NCBI GenBank assembly: GCA_965228065.1
Contig: OZ245788.1
Span: forward strand, 186,001 to 250,000
DNA length: 64,000 nt
Source of the DNA: Sphingobium_A sp965228065
GTDB lineage: Bacteria; Pseudomonadota; Alphaproteobacteria; Sphingomonadales; Sphingomonadaceae
Reading direction: 5' to 3'
In this document: one piece after another, positions 1 to 8,892 of the stretch
Layout: each line of letters opens with the position of its first letter
How positions within the stretch are numbered: position 1 is the stretch's first letter
The notes under the pieces: generated by a model
Databases searched by the model: none
What the model saw: only the letters and a program-made list of their open reading frames with translations
Told to the model about the DNA's origin: nothing
Position numbers and translations under genes: made by a program

Positions 1-234
1 TTCGCCCTGGCCGAGCGATTCGACGGTGCTGCGCAACTTTTCGATATCCACCGGCTGGTCGAAGGTAACGCGCACCATCTGGCCGCCGACAAAATCGATG
101 CCCAGATTGAATCCCCGCACGGCAACCAGTGCCAGCGATCCGATGATCAGCAGCATGGAGAATGCCATCGCCACGTTCCGATATTTCAGGAACGGGATGT
201 TGGTGTTGTCGGGGACGAGCTTCAACGGGCGCAT
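1..234 (-). CDS. secF: Protein translocase subunit SecF, N-terminal part (runs off the window)
   Basis: This is the first 78 codons of SecF, the inner-membrane partner of SecD that uses the proton gradient to help pull exported proteins through SecYEG. Reading the minus strand from the ATG at 234, the protein begins MRPLKLVPDNTNIPFLKYRN and continues into a hydrophobic first membrane segment. The motif FNLGIDFVGG follows, the usual SecF entry into the periplasmic domain. The rest of the gene lies left of position 1. It is downstream of secD in the same orientation, with about 105 nt between them that contain a hairpin repeat. Identification rests on this N-terminal signature and the gene order. 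Confidence 0.93.
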   Translation of the reverse strand, partial: MRPLKLVPDNTNIPFLKYRNVAMAFSMLLIIGSLALVAVRGFNLGIDFVGGQMVRVTFDQPVDIEKLRSTVESLGQGE

Positions 235-294
235 GGGGAGAGGCCTTGAACGAAACCACCCGTCCGCGCGACGGCGGAACAGGAAGGAAGCGGG

Positions 295-314
295 ATTCCC
301 GCTTTCGCGGGAAT
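295..314. repeat. Short palindromic repeat between secD and secF
   Basis: ATTCCCGC-TTTC-GCGGGAAT is a perfect 8-bp stem with a TTTC loop. Nearly the same unit recurs downstream of hslU (7181-7200) with one base change, so this looks like a dispersed REP-type hairpin rather than a dedicated terminator. It may nevertheless act on secD-secF read-through or mRNA stability. Confidence 0.6.
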
Positions 315-340
315 GACGGCAAGAGAGCTGAGCCGATCCA

Positions 341-1930
341 TCAGATCGAAAGCTCCTTGGGACGGTTGCGCTTCAAATATTGCGCGACCAGCAGGCGCGT
401 GAATGTCACACCGGTGAACACCGAGGTGATGATGCCGATGGTCAGCACCACGGCGAAGCCGCGGACCGGCCCCTGGCCGAAGGTGAACATGATCACCGCC
501 GAGATAACGTTGGTGACGTTCGCGTCGAAAATCGCGCGACTGGCTTCCTTGTAACCGAACTCCACCGCCTGCAGCGTATGCCGCCCTCGTCGCTGTTCCT
601 CGCGTATGCGTTCGTTGATCAGCACGTTGGCGTCGACCGCTGCGCCGATCGTCAGCACGAAGCCGGCGATGCCCGGCAATGTCAGCGTCGCGTTGAAGAT
701 CGCCATGACGCCGAGGATCATGAAGGCGTTCACCACCAGCGCGGCGGTCGTATAAACGCCGAAGCGGACATAGGTGACGATCATGAACAGGATCACCGCC
801 AGGGTGGCAACGATGCCCGCGATCGCGCCCTTGCGGATCGAATCGGCACCAAGCTCCGGGCTGACCGTGCGTTCCTCGATCACCTTCAAATTCACCGGCA
901 GCTTGCCCGACCGAAGCTGGACGGCCAGCTCGTTCGCGCTTGCCACGGTGAAATTGCCGGAAATCTGGGCTTGTCCGCCCATGATCGGCTCGTTGATGTT
1001 CGGCGACGACAGCACGACATCGTCGAGGATCATCGCGAACGGCTTGCCGACATTCTCCTGCGTCACACGCGCGAAACGCTTGGCGCCCTGACCATCGAAC
1101 CGGATCGAGACCACCGCAGCATTGCTCTGCTGATCGAAGCTTTGATTGGCGTCGATCAGCTGGTCGCCACTCACCATCACCTGGCGCTTCACCGCGATGA
1201 AGCCGCCGCCGACCTGTTTCAGAACCTGGCTGCCGACCGGCGCGCGACCGCGCGCGACATCGTTGGGATCGGCGTTGAGATCGACCAGCTTGAATTCGAG
1301 CCGCGCGGTTTCACCGACCAGCTTCTTCAGCGATTCGGGATCTTCGACGCCGGGAACCTGCACAACCAGACGATTGGTGCCCTGGCGGACGACAGTGACT
1401 TCCTTGGTGCCGTCAGGATCGATGCGGCGCGCCACGACTTCGCGGGCAGTTGCCATTGCATCGTCGAGCGACTTGTCGAGGCCGGCCTTGGTGGGTTTCA
1501 GCACGATACGGGTGGCGTCGACCACGCTGACATCCCAGTCGCGCTGACCGGTCATGCCCGCGCCCTGCGTCTGCGCGCGCAGCAGTTCCACCGCCGCATC
1601 GACGCGACTTGCGTCGCGAACCATGAAGGACAGCTGACCGCCCTGCGTGGAAATATCGCCGATCTCGATGCGTGGGTTTGCCCGGCGCAGTTCGGTCCGG
1701 ACGATCTCGTCCATGGTTTCGAGCCGCTGCTTGGCGACGTCGCTGGTATCCGCTTCGAACAGCAGATGGCTGCCGCCGGCAAGATCCAGGCCCAGGTTGA
1801 ATCGCACCTGCGCGAAGCTCGGCCAGGTTGCGACCTGCGCCTTGGGGAAGAAACTCGGGATCGAATAGGCGCAGCTGATGACGATCGTCAGCCAGACCAG
1901 CCAGACCTTCCAGCGCGGGAAATCAAGCAT
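341..1930 (-). CDS. secD: Protein translocase subunit SecD
   Basis: SecD is the larger Sec accessory subunit, an inner-membrane protein with a big periplasmic domain that releases translocated proteins using the proton-motive force. The product is about 529 aa. It has one N-terminal membrane segment, the early motif FNLGLDLAGGSHLLFE typical of SecD, and C-terminal membrane segments including GAAVDANVLINERIREE. I start it at MLDFPRWKVW (1930), which lies 7 nt past the yajC stop. A longer reading from 1966 would run into yajC. It belongs to the operon yajC-secD-secF. Confidence 0.95.
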   Translation of the reverse strand: MLDFPRWKVWLVWLTIVISCAYSIPSFFPKAQVATWPSFAQVRFNLGLDLAGGSHLLFEADTSDVAKQRLETMDEIVRTELRRANPRIEIGDISTQGGQLSFMVRDASRVDAAVELLRAQTQGAGMTGQRDWDVSVVDATRIVLKPTKAGLDKSLDDAMATAREVVARRIDPDGTKEVTVVRQGTNRLVVQVPGVEDPESLKKLVGETARLEFKLVDLNADPNDVARGRAPVGSQVLKQVGGGFIAVKRQVMVSGDQLIDANQSFDQQSNAAVVSIRFDGQGAKRFARVTQENVGKPFAMILDDVVLSSPNINEPIMGGQAQISGNFTVASANELAVQLRSGKLPVNLKVIEERTVSPELGADSIRKGAIAGIVATLAVILFMIVTYVRFGVYTTAALVVNAFMILGVMAIFNATLTLPGIAGFVLTIGAAVDANVLINERIREEQRRGRHTLQAVEFGYKEASRAIFDANVTNVISAVIMFTFGQGPVRGFAVVLTIGIITSVFTGVTFTRLLVAQYLKRNRPKELSI

Positions 1931-1937
1931 CGTCGGC

Positions 1938-2282
1938 TCAGTCGTTGGCCGGCTTCGCGCCGCCAATCGGCATCACGTCGCTCAGCGTGGATTTGACGAC
2001 CTTCACCTTGACCCCGGTCGCAATCTCGACCTCGACATGGGTGTCGTCCACCTTGGTCACCTTGCCGACGAGCCCGCCGCCGGTGACCACCTGATCGTTC
2101 TTCTGCACCGAATTGATCCGGGCCGCATGCTCCTTCATCCGCTTTTGCTGCGGGCGGATCATGAGGAACCAGAAGATCACGAAGATCAGGACCAGCGGCG
2201 CAACCTGTACGAAAAATGCGGACATGCTGCTGCCGGAGGATGCCGCGCCGGCGGCCTGAGCATAAGCGGGAGTGAAGATCAT
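1938..2282 (-). CDS. yajC: Preprotein translocase subunit YajC
   Basis: YajC is a small inner-membrane protein that associates with SecDF. The 114-aa product starts MIFTPAYAQA and has a single strong membrane segment followed by the family motif MIRPQQKRMKEH. Its cytoplasmic beta-rich domain contains VVTGGGLVGKV. The ATG at 2282 puts the hydrophobic segment at the usual distance. Longer readings from 2348 add a stretch without family character. It is the first gene of the yajC-secD-secF operon. Confidence 0.94.
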   Translation of the reverse strand: MIFTPAYAQAAGAASSGSSMSAFFVQVAPLVLIFVIFWFLMIRPQQKRMKEHAARINSVQKNDQVVTGGGLVGKVTKVDDTHVEVEIATGVKVKVVKSTLSDVMPIGGAKPAND

Positions 2283-2454
2283 CAATGTCACCCGAGACGA
2301 GGACGGGAACGCAACAGGCGTCGCCCATGAAAGGCGGGCGCCTAACATGCCCGGGCAGGGCGAGCAACTTTTGCTTGTTTCGACATGATCGAACGGAATG
2401 ACCCGGCGGACACTTGCCAGACGCGGGACTTCCTCCTAAACGCCCGCCTTCGGT

Positions 2455-2531
2455 CGGGACGTAGCGCAGCCTGGTAGCGCATCACACTGGGGGTGTGGGG
2501 GTCGGAGGTTCGAATCCTCTCGTCCCGACCA
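2455..2531 (+). tRNA. tRNA-Pro (anticodon GGG)
   Basis: The 77-nt sequence folds as a cloverleaf. The acceptor arm is CGGGACG/CGTCCCG with discriminator A and an encoded CCA. The D stem is GCGC/GCGC. The anticodon stem TCACA/TGTGG holds the loop CTGGGGG, giving anticodon GGG for proline. The T arm is GGAGG-TTCGAAT-CCTCT. Positions 33 (T) and the TTCGAAT loop are canonical. It is transcribed divergently from yajC. Confidence 0.95.
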
Positions 2532-2554
2532 GTTTCTTGACAGAGAAACATCCA

Positions 2555-2580
2555 CACGACCCCGCCCAGGCGGGGTCGTG
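2555..2580 (+). terminator. GC-rich hairpin downstream of tRNA-Pro
   Basis: CACGACCCCGCC and GGCGGGGTCGTG form a perfect 12-bp stem with a very small loop, 24 nt after the tRNA 3' end. There is no clear T-run after it, so it is terminator-like rather than a textbook intrinsic terminator. Confidence 0.5.
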
Positions 2581-2627
2581 CTGCAATGCGGGATGACGGA
2601 CCGCATCCGCCCTGCTATCGGCGCCTC

Positions 2628-4514
<1,887 letters not shown>

Positions 4515-4532
4515 GTCGCAGTTTCCATACCC

Positions 4533-4622
4533 CGTCGCTCCAGCGAAAGCTGGAGCCTATAGGATGCCCGAAATCACATCGATGGACATGTCGCATGGGC
4601 TCCAGCTTTCGCTGGAGCGACG
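4533..4622. repeat. Inverted repeat pair (25-nt arms) between the ABC-F gene and the response regulator
   Basis: The left arm (4533-4557) is the reverse complement of the right arm (4598-4622), separated by 40 nt. Each arm is itself a hairpin built on GCTCCAGC-GAAA-GCTGGAGC or its complement. It lies between convergent genes, so it may act as a bidirectional transcription end. The paired-REP (REPIN-like) layout suggests a dispersed element. Confidence 0.7.
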
Positions 4623-4639
4623 GCGCATAGGTCTACAGC

Positions 4640-5056
4640 TTATGCGTTCAAAACAGGCCGTATCGGCTGCCCGGCAAGTCCACAGATCGCGGCGGCGATC
4701 TCGTCGCTGTGCCACGGTTTGCCGATCACCGGATAATGCCGGCTCTGCTCGTCGAGCAAGGCCGCACCATAGCCGGTCGTCAGCAGCACGCGGATATCTG
4801 GGCGTCGATCGCTGAGGTGGAGTGCGAGCGCCACACCGTTCATGCCCGGCATGACGATGTCGGCGAACAGAAGGTCGATTTCGCCGCCGCCCTCGACCCA
4901 GGCGATCGCGGCCTCGGCATCGGGCGCGACATGCACCACTCTGCATCCGATCGATTCGAGCTGGTCGGATGCGACACTTGCCAGCAGCGGATCATCCTCC
5001 ACCAGCAGAACCCTGTAACCGGGCGGTACGCCCGTTTCGCCAAATGCGCTCGCCAT
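4640..5056 (-). CDS. Stand-alone receiver-domain response regulator
   Basis: A 138-aa single REC domain with no output domain. The sequence shows the acidic pocket VLLVEDDPLL, the phosphoacceptor region LLFADIVMPGMNG, a conserved Thr in LLTTGYG and Lys in VIGKPW. Such proteins receive phosphate from histidine kinases and act through protein contacts. The ATG at 5056 is preceded by a strong Shine-Dalgarno sequence (GGAGGTGAC), which decides against longer starts. It is divergent from hslV, and no partner kinase is adjacent. Confidence 0.85.
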   Translation of the reverse strand: MASAFGETGVPPGYRVLLVEDDPLLASVASDQLESIGCRVVHVAPDAEAAIAWVEGGGEIDLLFADIVMPGMNGVALALHLSDRRPDIRVLLTTGYGAALLDEQSRHYPVIGKPWHSDEIAAAICGLAGQPIRPVLNA

Positions 5057-5240
5057 GTCGTCACCTCCCTTATTGGGGTCGATGTGCAACCGGGTCCCCT
5101 CCCTTGCCCGGACGATCCAGGATACCCGAATCACCCCCGCATGCGCCAGCTTTTCGATGAATGGAGCCGATGCTTGCGGTAATGCGGGTGCCAACCCATA
5201 TCGCGGCCATCAATCAGCGGGGACGCGGGAAGATATCTGA

Positions 5241-5792
5241 ATGAGCGAAATGCCCAAATGGCACGGCACCACGATCCTGTCGGTGCGCAAGAACGGCAAG
5301 GTCGTGATCGCCGGTGACGGACAGGTCTCGATGGGCCAGACTGTGATGAAACCCAATGCCCGCAAGGTGCGGCGACTGGGCGACGGCAGCGTGATCGGCG
5401 GTTTCGCCGGCGCCACCGCCGACGCCTTCACCCTGTTCGAACGACTCGAAGCGAAGCTGGAGCGTGCGAACGGCCAACTCATGCGTGCCGCGGTCGAGCT
5501 CGCCAAGGACTGGCGGACCGACAAATATCTGCGCAACCTGGAAGCGATGATGATCGTCGCCGACAAGGAGACCACGCTGATCCTGACCGGCAATGGCGAT
5601 GTGCTGGAGCCGCTGGCCGGCATCGCCGCGATCGGATCGGGCGGGAATTTCGCGCTCGCCGCCGCGCGGGCACTGGTCGACTATGAGGGCGACGCCGAGA
5701 CGATCTGCCGCAAGGCGATGGGCATCGCGGCGGACCTGTGCGTCTACACCAACGATCAGCTCACCATCGAAACGATGGATTCAGCCGTCTGA
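5241..5792 (+). CDS. hslV: ATP-dependent protease subunit HslV
   Basis: HslV is the proteolytic core of the HslUV protease, a 12-subunit chamber that degrades unfolded and regulatory proteins in the cytoplasm. The 183-aa product contains HGTTILSVRKNGKVVIAGDG. After processing, the first Thr of TTIL becomes the N-terminal nucleophile. Later motifs such as IAAIGSGGNFALAAARAL are typical of the family. It sits immediately upstream of hslU, with about 67 nt between the stop and the chosen hslU start. Confidence 0.96.
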   Translation: MSEMPKWHGTTILSVRKNGKVVIAGDGQVSMGQTVMKPNARKVRRLGDGSVIGGFAGATADAFTLFERLEAKLERANGQLMRAAVELAKDWRTDKYLRNLEAMMIVADKETTLILTGNGDVLEPLAGIAAIGSGGNFALAAARALVDYEGDAETICRKAMGIAADLCVYTNDQLTIETMDSAV

Positions 5793-5859
5793 TCCGTCCT
5801 CCGTCCGATCCCTCAATATTTGTGGTTCCCGGCATGGTTCGGGGCCAATGGAAAAAGAT

Positions 5860-7161
5860 ATGAACGACGCCCTTACCCCCAAAGCCATCGTCGCCGCGCT
5901 CGACGCGCATATTATCGGCCAGAAAGAGGCCAAGCGCGCGGTGGCCGTCGCCATGCGCAACCGCTGGCGCCGCCAGCAGCTCGGCCCCGACCTGCGCGAC
6001 GAGGTGACGCCGAAGAACATCCTGATGATCGGGCCCACGGGCTGCGGCAAGACCGAGATCAGCCGCCGCCTGGCCAAGCTGGCCGACGCCCCCTTCGTGA
6101 AGGTCGAAGCCACCAAGTTCACCGAGGTCGGCTATGTCGGCCGCGACGTCGAGCAGATCGCCCGCGACCTGGTCGAGGAAGCGATCCGGCTTGAAAAGGA
6201 ACGCCGCCGCATCGCGGTGAAGGACAAGGCCGAAGACGCGGCGATGAGCCGCCTGCTCGATGCGCTGACCGGCAAGGACGCGAGCGAGGCGACGCGCTCC
6301 GCATTCCGCCAGCGCTTCCATGACGGCCATCTCGACAATACCGAGATCGAGATCGAGCTGGAGGCAGCACCGTCCATGCCGTTCGAAATGCCCGGTCAGG
6401 GCGGACAGGTCGGCATGATCAACCTGTCCGACATGATGGGCAAGGCGTTCGGCGGGCAGCAGCTCAAGCGCCGCAAGATCAACGTCCGCTCCGCTTGGAC
6501 CAAGCTGGTCGAGGAAGAGGCCGACAAGCGCCTCGACCAGGACGAACTCAGCCGCACCGCGCTGGCCGATGCCGAAGCCAATGGCATCGTCTTCCTCGAC
6601 GAGATCGACAAGATCGCGGTCTCCGACGTACGCGGCGGATCGGTCAGCCGCGAGGGCGTCCAGCGCGACCTGTTGCCGTTGATCGAGGGCACCACGGTCG
6701 CGACCAAATACGGGCCGATGAAGACCGACCATATCCTGTTCATCGCCAGCGGCGCCTTCCACGTCGCCAAGCCCAGCGACCTGCTGCCCGAACTTCAGGG
6801 CCGCCTGCCGATCCGCGTCGAGCTGAAGGCGCTGACCGAGGAGGATTTCGTCCGTATCCTGTCGGACACCAAGGCATCGCTGCCCGAACAGTACAAGGCT
6901 TTGATCGCGACCGAAGGCGTCGAAATCGAGTTTACCGAGGACGGCATCAAGGCAGTCGCCCGGATCGCCGCCGAAGTGAACGGTCAGATCGAGAATATCG
7001 GTGCCCGCAGGCTCCAGACGGTGATGGAGAAGCTGCTCGAGGAAGTCAGCTTCGAGGCCGAGGATCGCAAGGAGACCAAACTCACGGTCGACGCGGCCTA
7101 TGTCGATCAGCAGCTCGCCGTCATCGCGCGGAACACCGATCTGTCCAAATACGTCCTTTGA
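5860..7161 (+). CDS. hslU: ATP-dependent protease ATPase subunit HslU
   Basis: HslU is the AAA+ unfoldase that feeds substrates to HslV. The roughly 433-aa product begins MNDALTPKAIVAALDAHIIG. It has Walker A GPTGCGKTE, the pore-loop region KFTEVGYVGRDVEQ, an inserted intermediate domain, Walker B IVFLDEIDKIA and a C-terminus ending in NTDLSKYVL, the tail that docks into HslV. I prefer the ATG at 5860, with GGAAAAAG just upstream. An in-frame ATG at 5848 would add four residues. It is co-directional with hslV and presumably one operon. Confidence 0.96.
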   Translation: MNDALTPKAIVAALDAHIIGQKEAKRAVAVAMRNRWRRQQLGPDLRDEVTPKNILMIGPTGCGKTEISRRLAKLADAPFVKVEATKFTEVGYVGRDVEQIARDLVEEAIRLEKERRRIAVKDKAEDAAMSRLLDALTGKDASEATRSAFRQRFHDGHLDNTEIEIELEAAPSMPFEMPGQGGQVGMINLSDMMGKAFGGQQLKRRKINVRSAWTKLVEEEADKRLDQDELSRTALADAEANGIVFLDEIDKIAVSDVRGGSVSREGVQRDLLPLIEGTTVATKYGPMKTDHILFIASGAFHVAKPSDLLPELQGRLPIRVELKALTEEDFVRILSDTKASLPEQYKALIATEGVEIEFTEDGIKAVARIAAEVNGQIENIGARRLQTVMEKLLEEVSFEAEDRKETKLTVDAAYVDQQLAVIARNTDLSKYVL

Positions 7162-7175
7162 TCGCGACATCATGC

Positions 7176-7205
7176 AGGCCATTTCCGCGAAAGCGGGAAT
7201 GGCCT
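7176..7205 (+). terminator. Hairpin downstream of hslU (REP-type unit)
   Basis: AGGCCATTTCCGC-GAAA-GCGGGAATGGCCT forms a 13-bp stem with one G-T wobble, 14 nt after the hslU stop. No T-run follows. Its core matches the repeat at 295-314, so it may be a repeat unit co-opted as a transcription end. Confidence 0.5.
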
Positions 7206-7265
7206 AGATGTGTAATGCGAACTGACTGAATCGCGGCAAGCGGATCCGCCACAGTGGAGCGATCG

Positions 7266-7661
7266 ATGACCGGAATTATCGAATCCTACTACACCGCCTT
7301 CAATCATGGCGATGTGGAGGCGATGCTGTCGCTGCTCGACGAACATGTCGTGCACGAACCCTGTCAGGGCACGCCACGCGAAGGCATCGGCAAGTTCCGC
7401 GAATTCCTCGAACATATGAACCGCTGCTACAAGGAACGGGTGCTCGAGCCGGTCATCCTCTATTCGCCCGCCGCGAACCGCGCCTCGGCAGAATTCTTCC
7501 TCGAAGGCAAATATCTGAAGACCGACAGCGACCTGCCCGCAGCACGCGGCCAGCATTATCATCTGCGCGTCGGCGCCTTCTTCGAGATTGGCGGCAATCG
7601 CATCACGCGCGTCACCAACCACTACAACCTCCAGGACTGGATCGACCAGGTCTCGGCTTGA
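7266..7661 (+). CDS. SnoaL-like / ketosteroid isomerase-related protein
   Basis: A 131-aa protein with the NTF2-like alpha+beta cone fold pattern. The helix IESYYTAFNHGDVEAMLSLL is followed by VVHEPCQG and strands ending VTNHYNLQDWIDQV. The family includes small hydrolases and isomerases with a hydrophobic pocket, and the substrate here cannot be told. The ATG at 7266 has GGAGCG about 6 nt upstream. A GTG at 7254 is the alternative. It is not obviously linked in function to hslVU. Confidence 0.75.
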   Translation: MTGIIESYYTAFNHGDVEAMLSLLDEHVVHEPCQGTPREGIGKFREFLEHMNRCYKERVLEPVILYSPAANRASAEFFLEGKYLKTDSDLPAARGQHYHLRVGAFFEIGGNRITRVTNHYNLQDWIDQVSA

Positions 7662-7709
7662 CGCCAACCGCCCACCGCGCCGAAGCTTGGCGCGGGGGAG
7701 AATCCAGCC

Positions 7710-8321
7710 ATGACGATGCCGGTCCGTTCGCATCGCGCCACGCCGCTTCTCGTCGCGCTTGCGGTTTCGGCGATCGCACTGGGCGCCGCGGCGCTGGCTG
7801 GCGGCGATTTCACGGCACAATCGCAGCTTGCGGCGCGCTGGACGGCGCGTGCGAGCTTCCTGGTCTTCCTCGTCGCCTATAGCGCCTCGGCGCTCGACGC
7901 ACTTTTCCCCTCGGCCGTCACCGCCCGGATCATGCGCCGCCGCCGCCAATGGGGCCTCGGCTTCGCGCTGTCGCATGCGATCCATCTCGCCGCGCTCGTC
8001 CATGTGCTGATGCTGACCGGTCAGACGCCATCACCTGTCTCCCTGATCGGTGGCGGTTTCGGCTATGTCGTGATCGCGGCGATGGCGCTGACCTCGAACA
8101 CGGCCGGACAGCGCGCGCTCGGCCGATGGTGGAAGCGGCTGCACGTCTTCGGCATCCACTATGTCTGGTTCGTCTTCTTCTTCAGCTATGTCGGCCGGAT
8201 CGCCGATCCGGCGCGGATGACGACCGGGCTGATTTTCGCAACACTTGCCGCCGGGGCTCTTGGCCTGCGTCTGTTGGCAAGAGTAAGGCGGCGGCGGATG
8301 CACGGCGTGACGGCCGGGTGA
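7710..8321 (+). CDS. Ferric reductase-like transmembrane protein
   Basis: A 203-aa integral membrane protein with about six hydrophobic segments. Histidines sit inside the membrane spans (SHAIHLAALVHVLM and WWKRLHVFGIHYVWF), the spacing expected for haem ligation in the ferric reductase/MsrQ transmembrane superfamily. No flavin or NAD domain is fused. No msrP (periplasmic molybdenum reductase) gene is adjacent, so an MsrQ assignment is not supported. The substrate is unknown. Confidence 0.7.
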   Translation: MTMPVRSHRATPLLVALAVSAIALGAAALAGGDFTAQSQLAARWTARASFLVFLVAYSASALDALFPSAVTARIMRRRRQWGLGFALSHAIHLAALVHVLMLTGQTPSPVSLIGGGFGYVVIAAMALTSNTAGQRALGRWWKRLHVFGIHYVWFVFFFSYVGRIADPARMTTGLIFATLAAGALGLRLLARVRRRRMHGVTAG

Positions 8322-8343
8322 ACGACTGCTGGAGGAAAGCAAG

Positions 8344-8745
8344 ATGACCATTGCCGGAGGATGCCATTGCGCGGCGATCCGCTACGAGTTGAACGGAGCG
8401 CCGTTTCACCATGCATTGTGCCATTGCACCGATTGCCGCCGCGCGTCGGGCGCACCGATGGTGGGCTGGACCATGTATCCCGAGGATGCACTGACGCTCA
8501 GCAAGGGCAGCCCACGCGAATATGCATCGTCGGAGACCGGCCGCCGTTTCTTCTGCGGCGATTGCGGCACCGGACTATTCTATCGCAATGCGGAGATGCT
8601 GCCGGGCATCGTCGACGTCCAGAGCGCCACCTATGACGATCCCGACGCGATTCCCGCCCAGGCGCATGTCCAGATCGCGGACCGCATCGGCTGGATGGCC
8701 GACGCCCACACGCTGCCGGTGTTCGAGCGTTATCCGGCGCAATAA
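8344..8745 (+). CDS. GFA-family (CENP-V/Gfa-like) zinc protein
   Basis: A 133-aa protein with the zinc-binding cysteines of the GFA family: GGCHCAAIRYE, LCHCTDCRRASGAP and FFCGDCGTGLFYR. The family was named for glutathione-dependent formaldehyde-activating enzyme, but most members have no proven activity. The start at 8344 follows GAGGAAAG. It lies just downstream of the ferric reductase-like gene on the same strand. Confidence 0.85.
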   Translation: MTIAGGCHCAAIRYELNGAPFHHALCHCTDCRRASGAPMVGWTMYPEDALTLSKGSPREYASSETGRRFFCGDCGTGLFYRNAEMLPGIVDVQSATYDDPDAIPAQAHVQIADRIGWMADAHTLPVFERYPAQ

Positions 8746-8778
8746 GCCGGGCTTTCAGGCTACGTCCTCGGCGACACC

Positions 8779-8867
8779 CCGTTTGGGCTGAGCCTGTCGA
8801 AGCCCTGTTCTTTCTATGGGCTCAATACCAAAGAAGGACAGGGCTTCGACTGGCTCAGCCCAAACGG
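8779..8867. repeat. Long inverted repeat between convergent genes
   Basis: The left arm starts CCGTTTGGGCTGAGCCTGTC and is matched by a right arm ending GGCTCAGCCCAAACGG. The arms are about 35 nt with few mismatches around a short centre. It lies between the GFA gene (plus) and the M16 peptidase (minus), so it would form a strong hairpin in both transcripts. The sequence style is that of dispersed sphingomonad repeats (from memory, not a search). Confidence 0.7.
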
Positions 8868-8892
8868 ATGATTCCGATGGGTTATTCTCCCC

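Noticed and set aside
380..1996. Long open frame opposite secD
   Set aside because: It is a high-GC shadow of secD on the other strand with no family character; secD itself is certain.
2342..2557. Open frame across the tRNA-Pro region (minus strand)
   Set aside because: It covers the tRNA gene antisense and has no independent support.
7710..8321. MsrQ (haem subunit of the MsrPQ repair system)
   Set aside because: The membrane fold fits, but no msrP gene is adjacent, so only the broader ferric reductase-like label is given.
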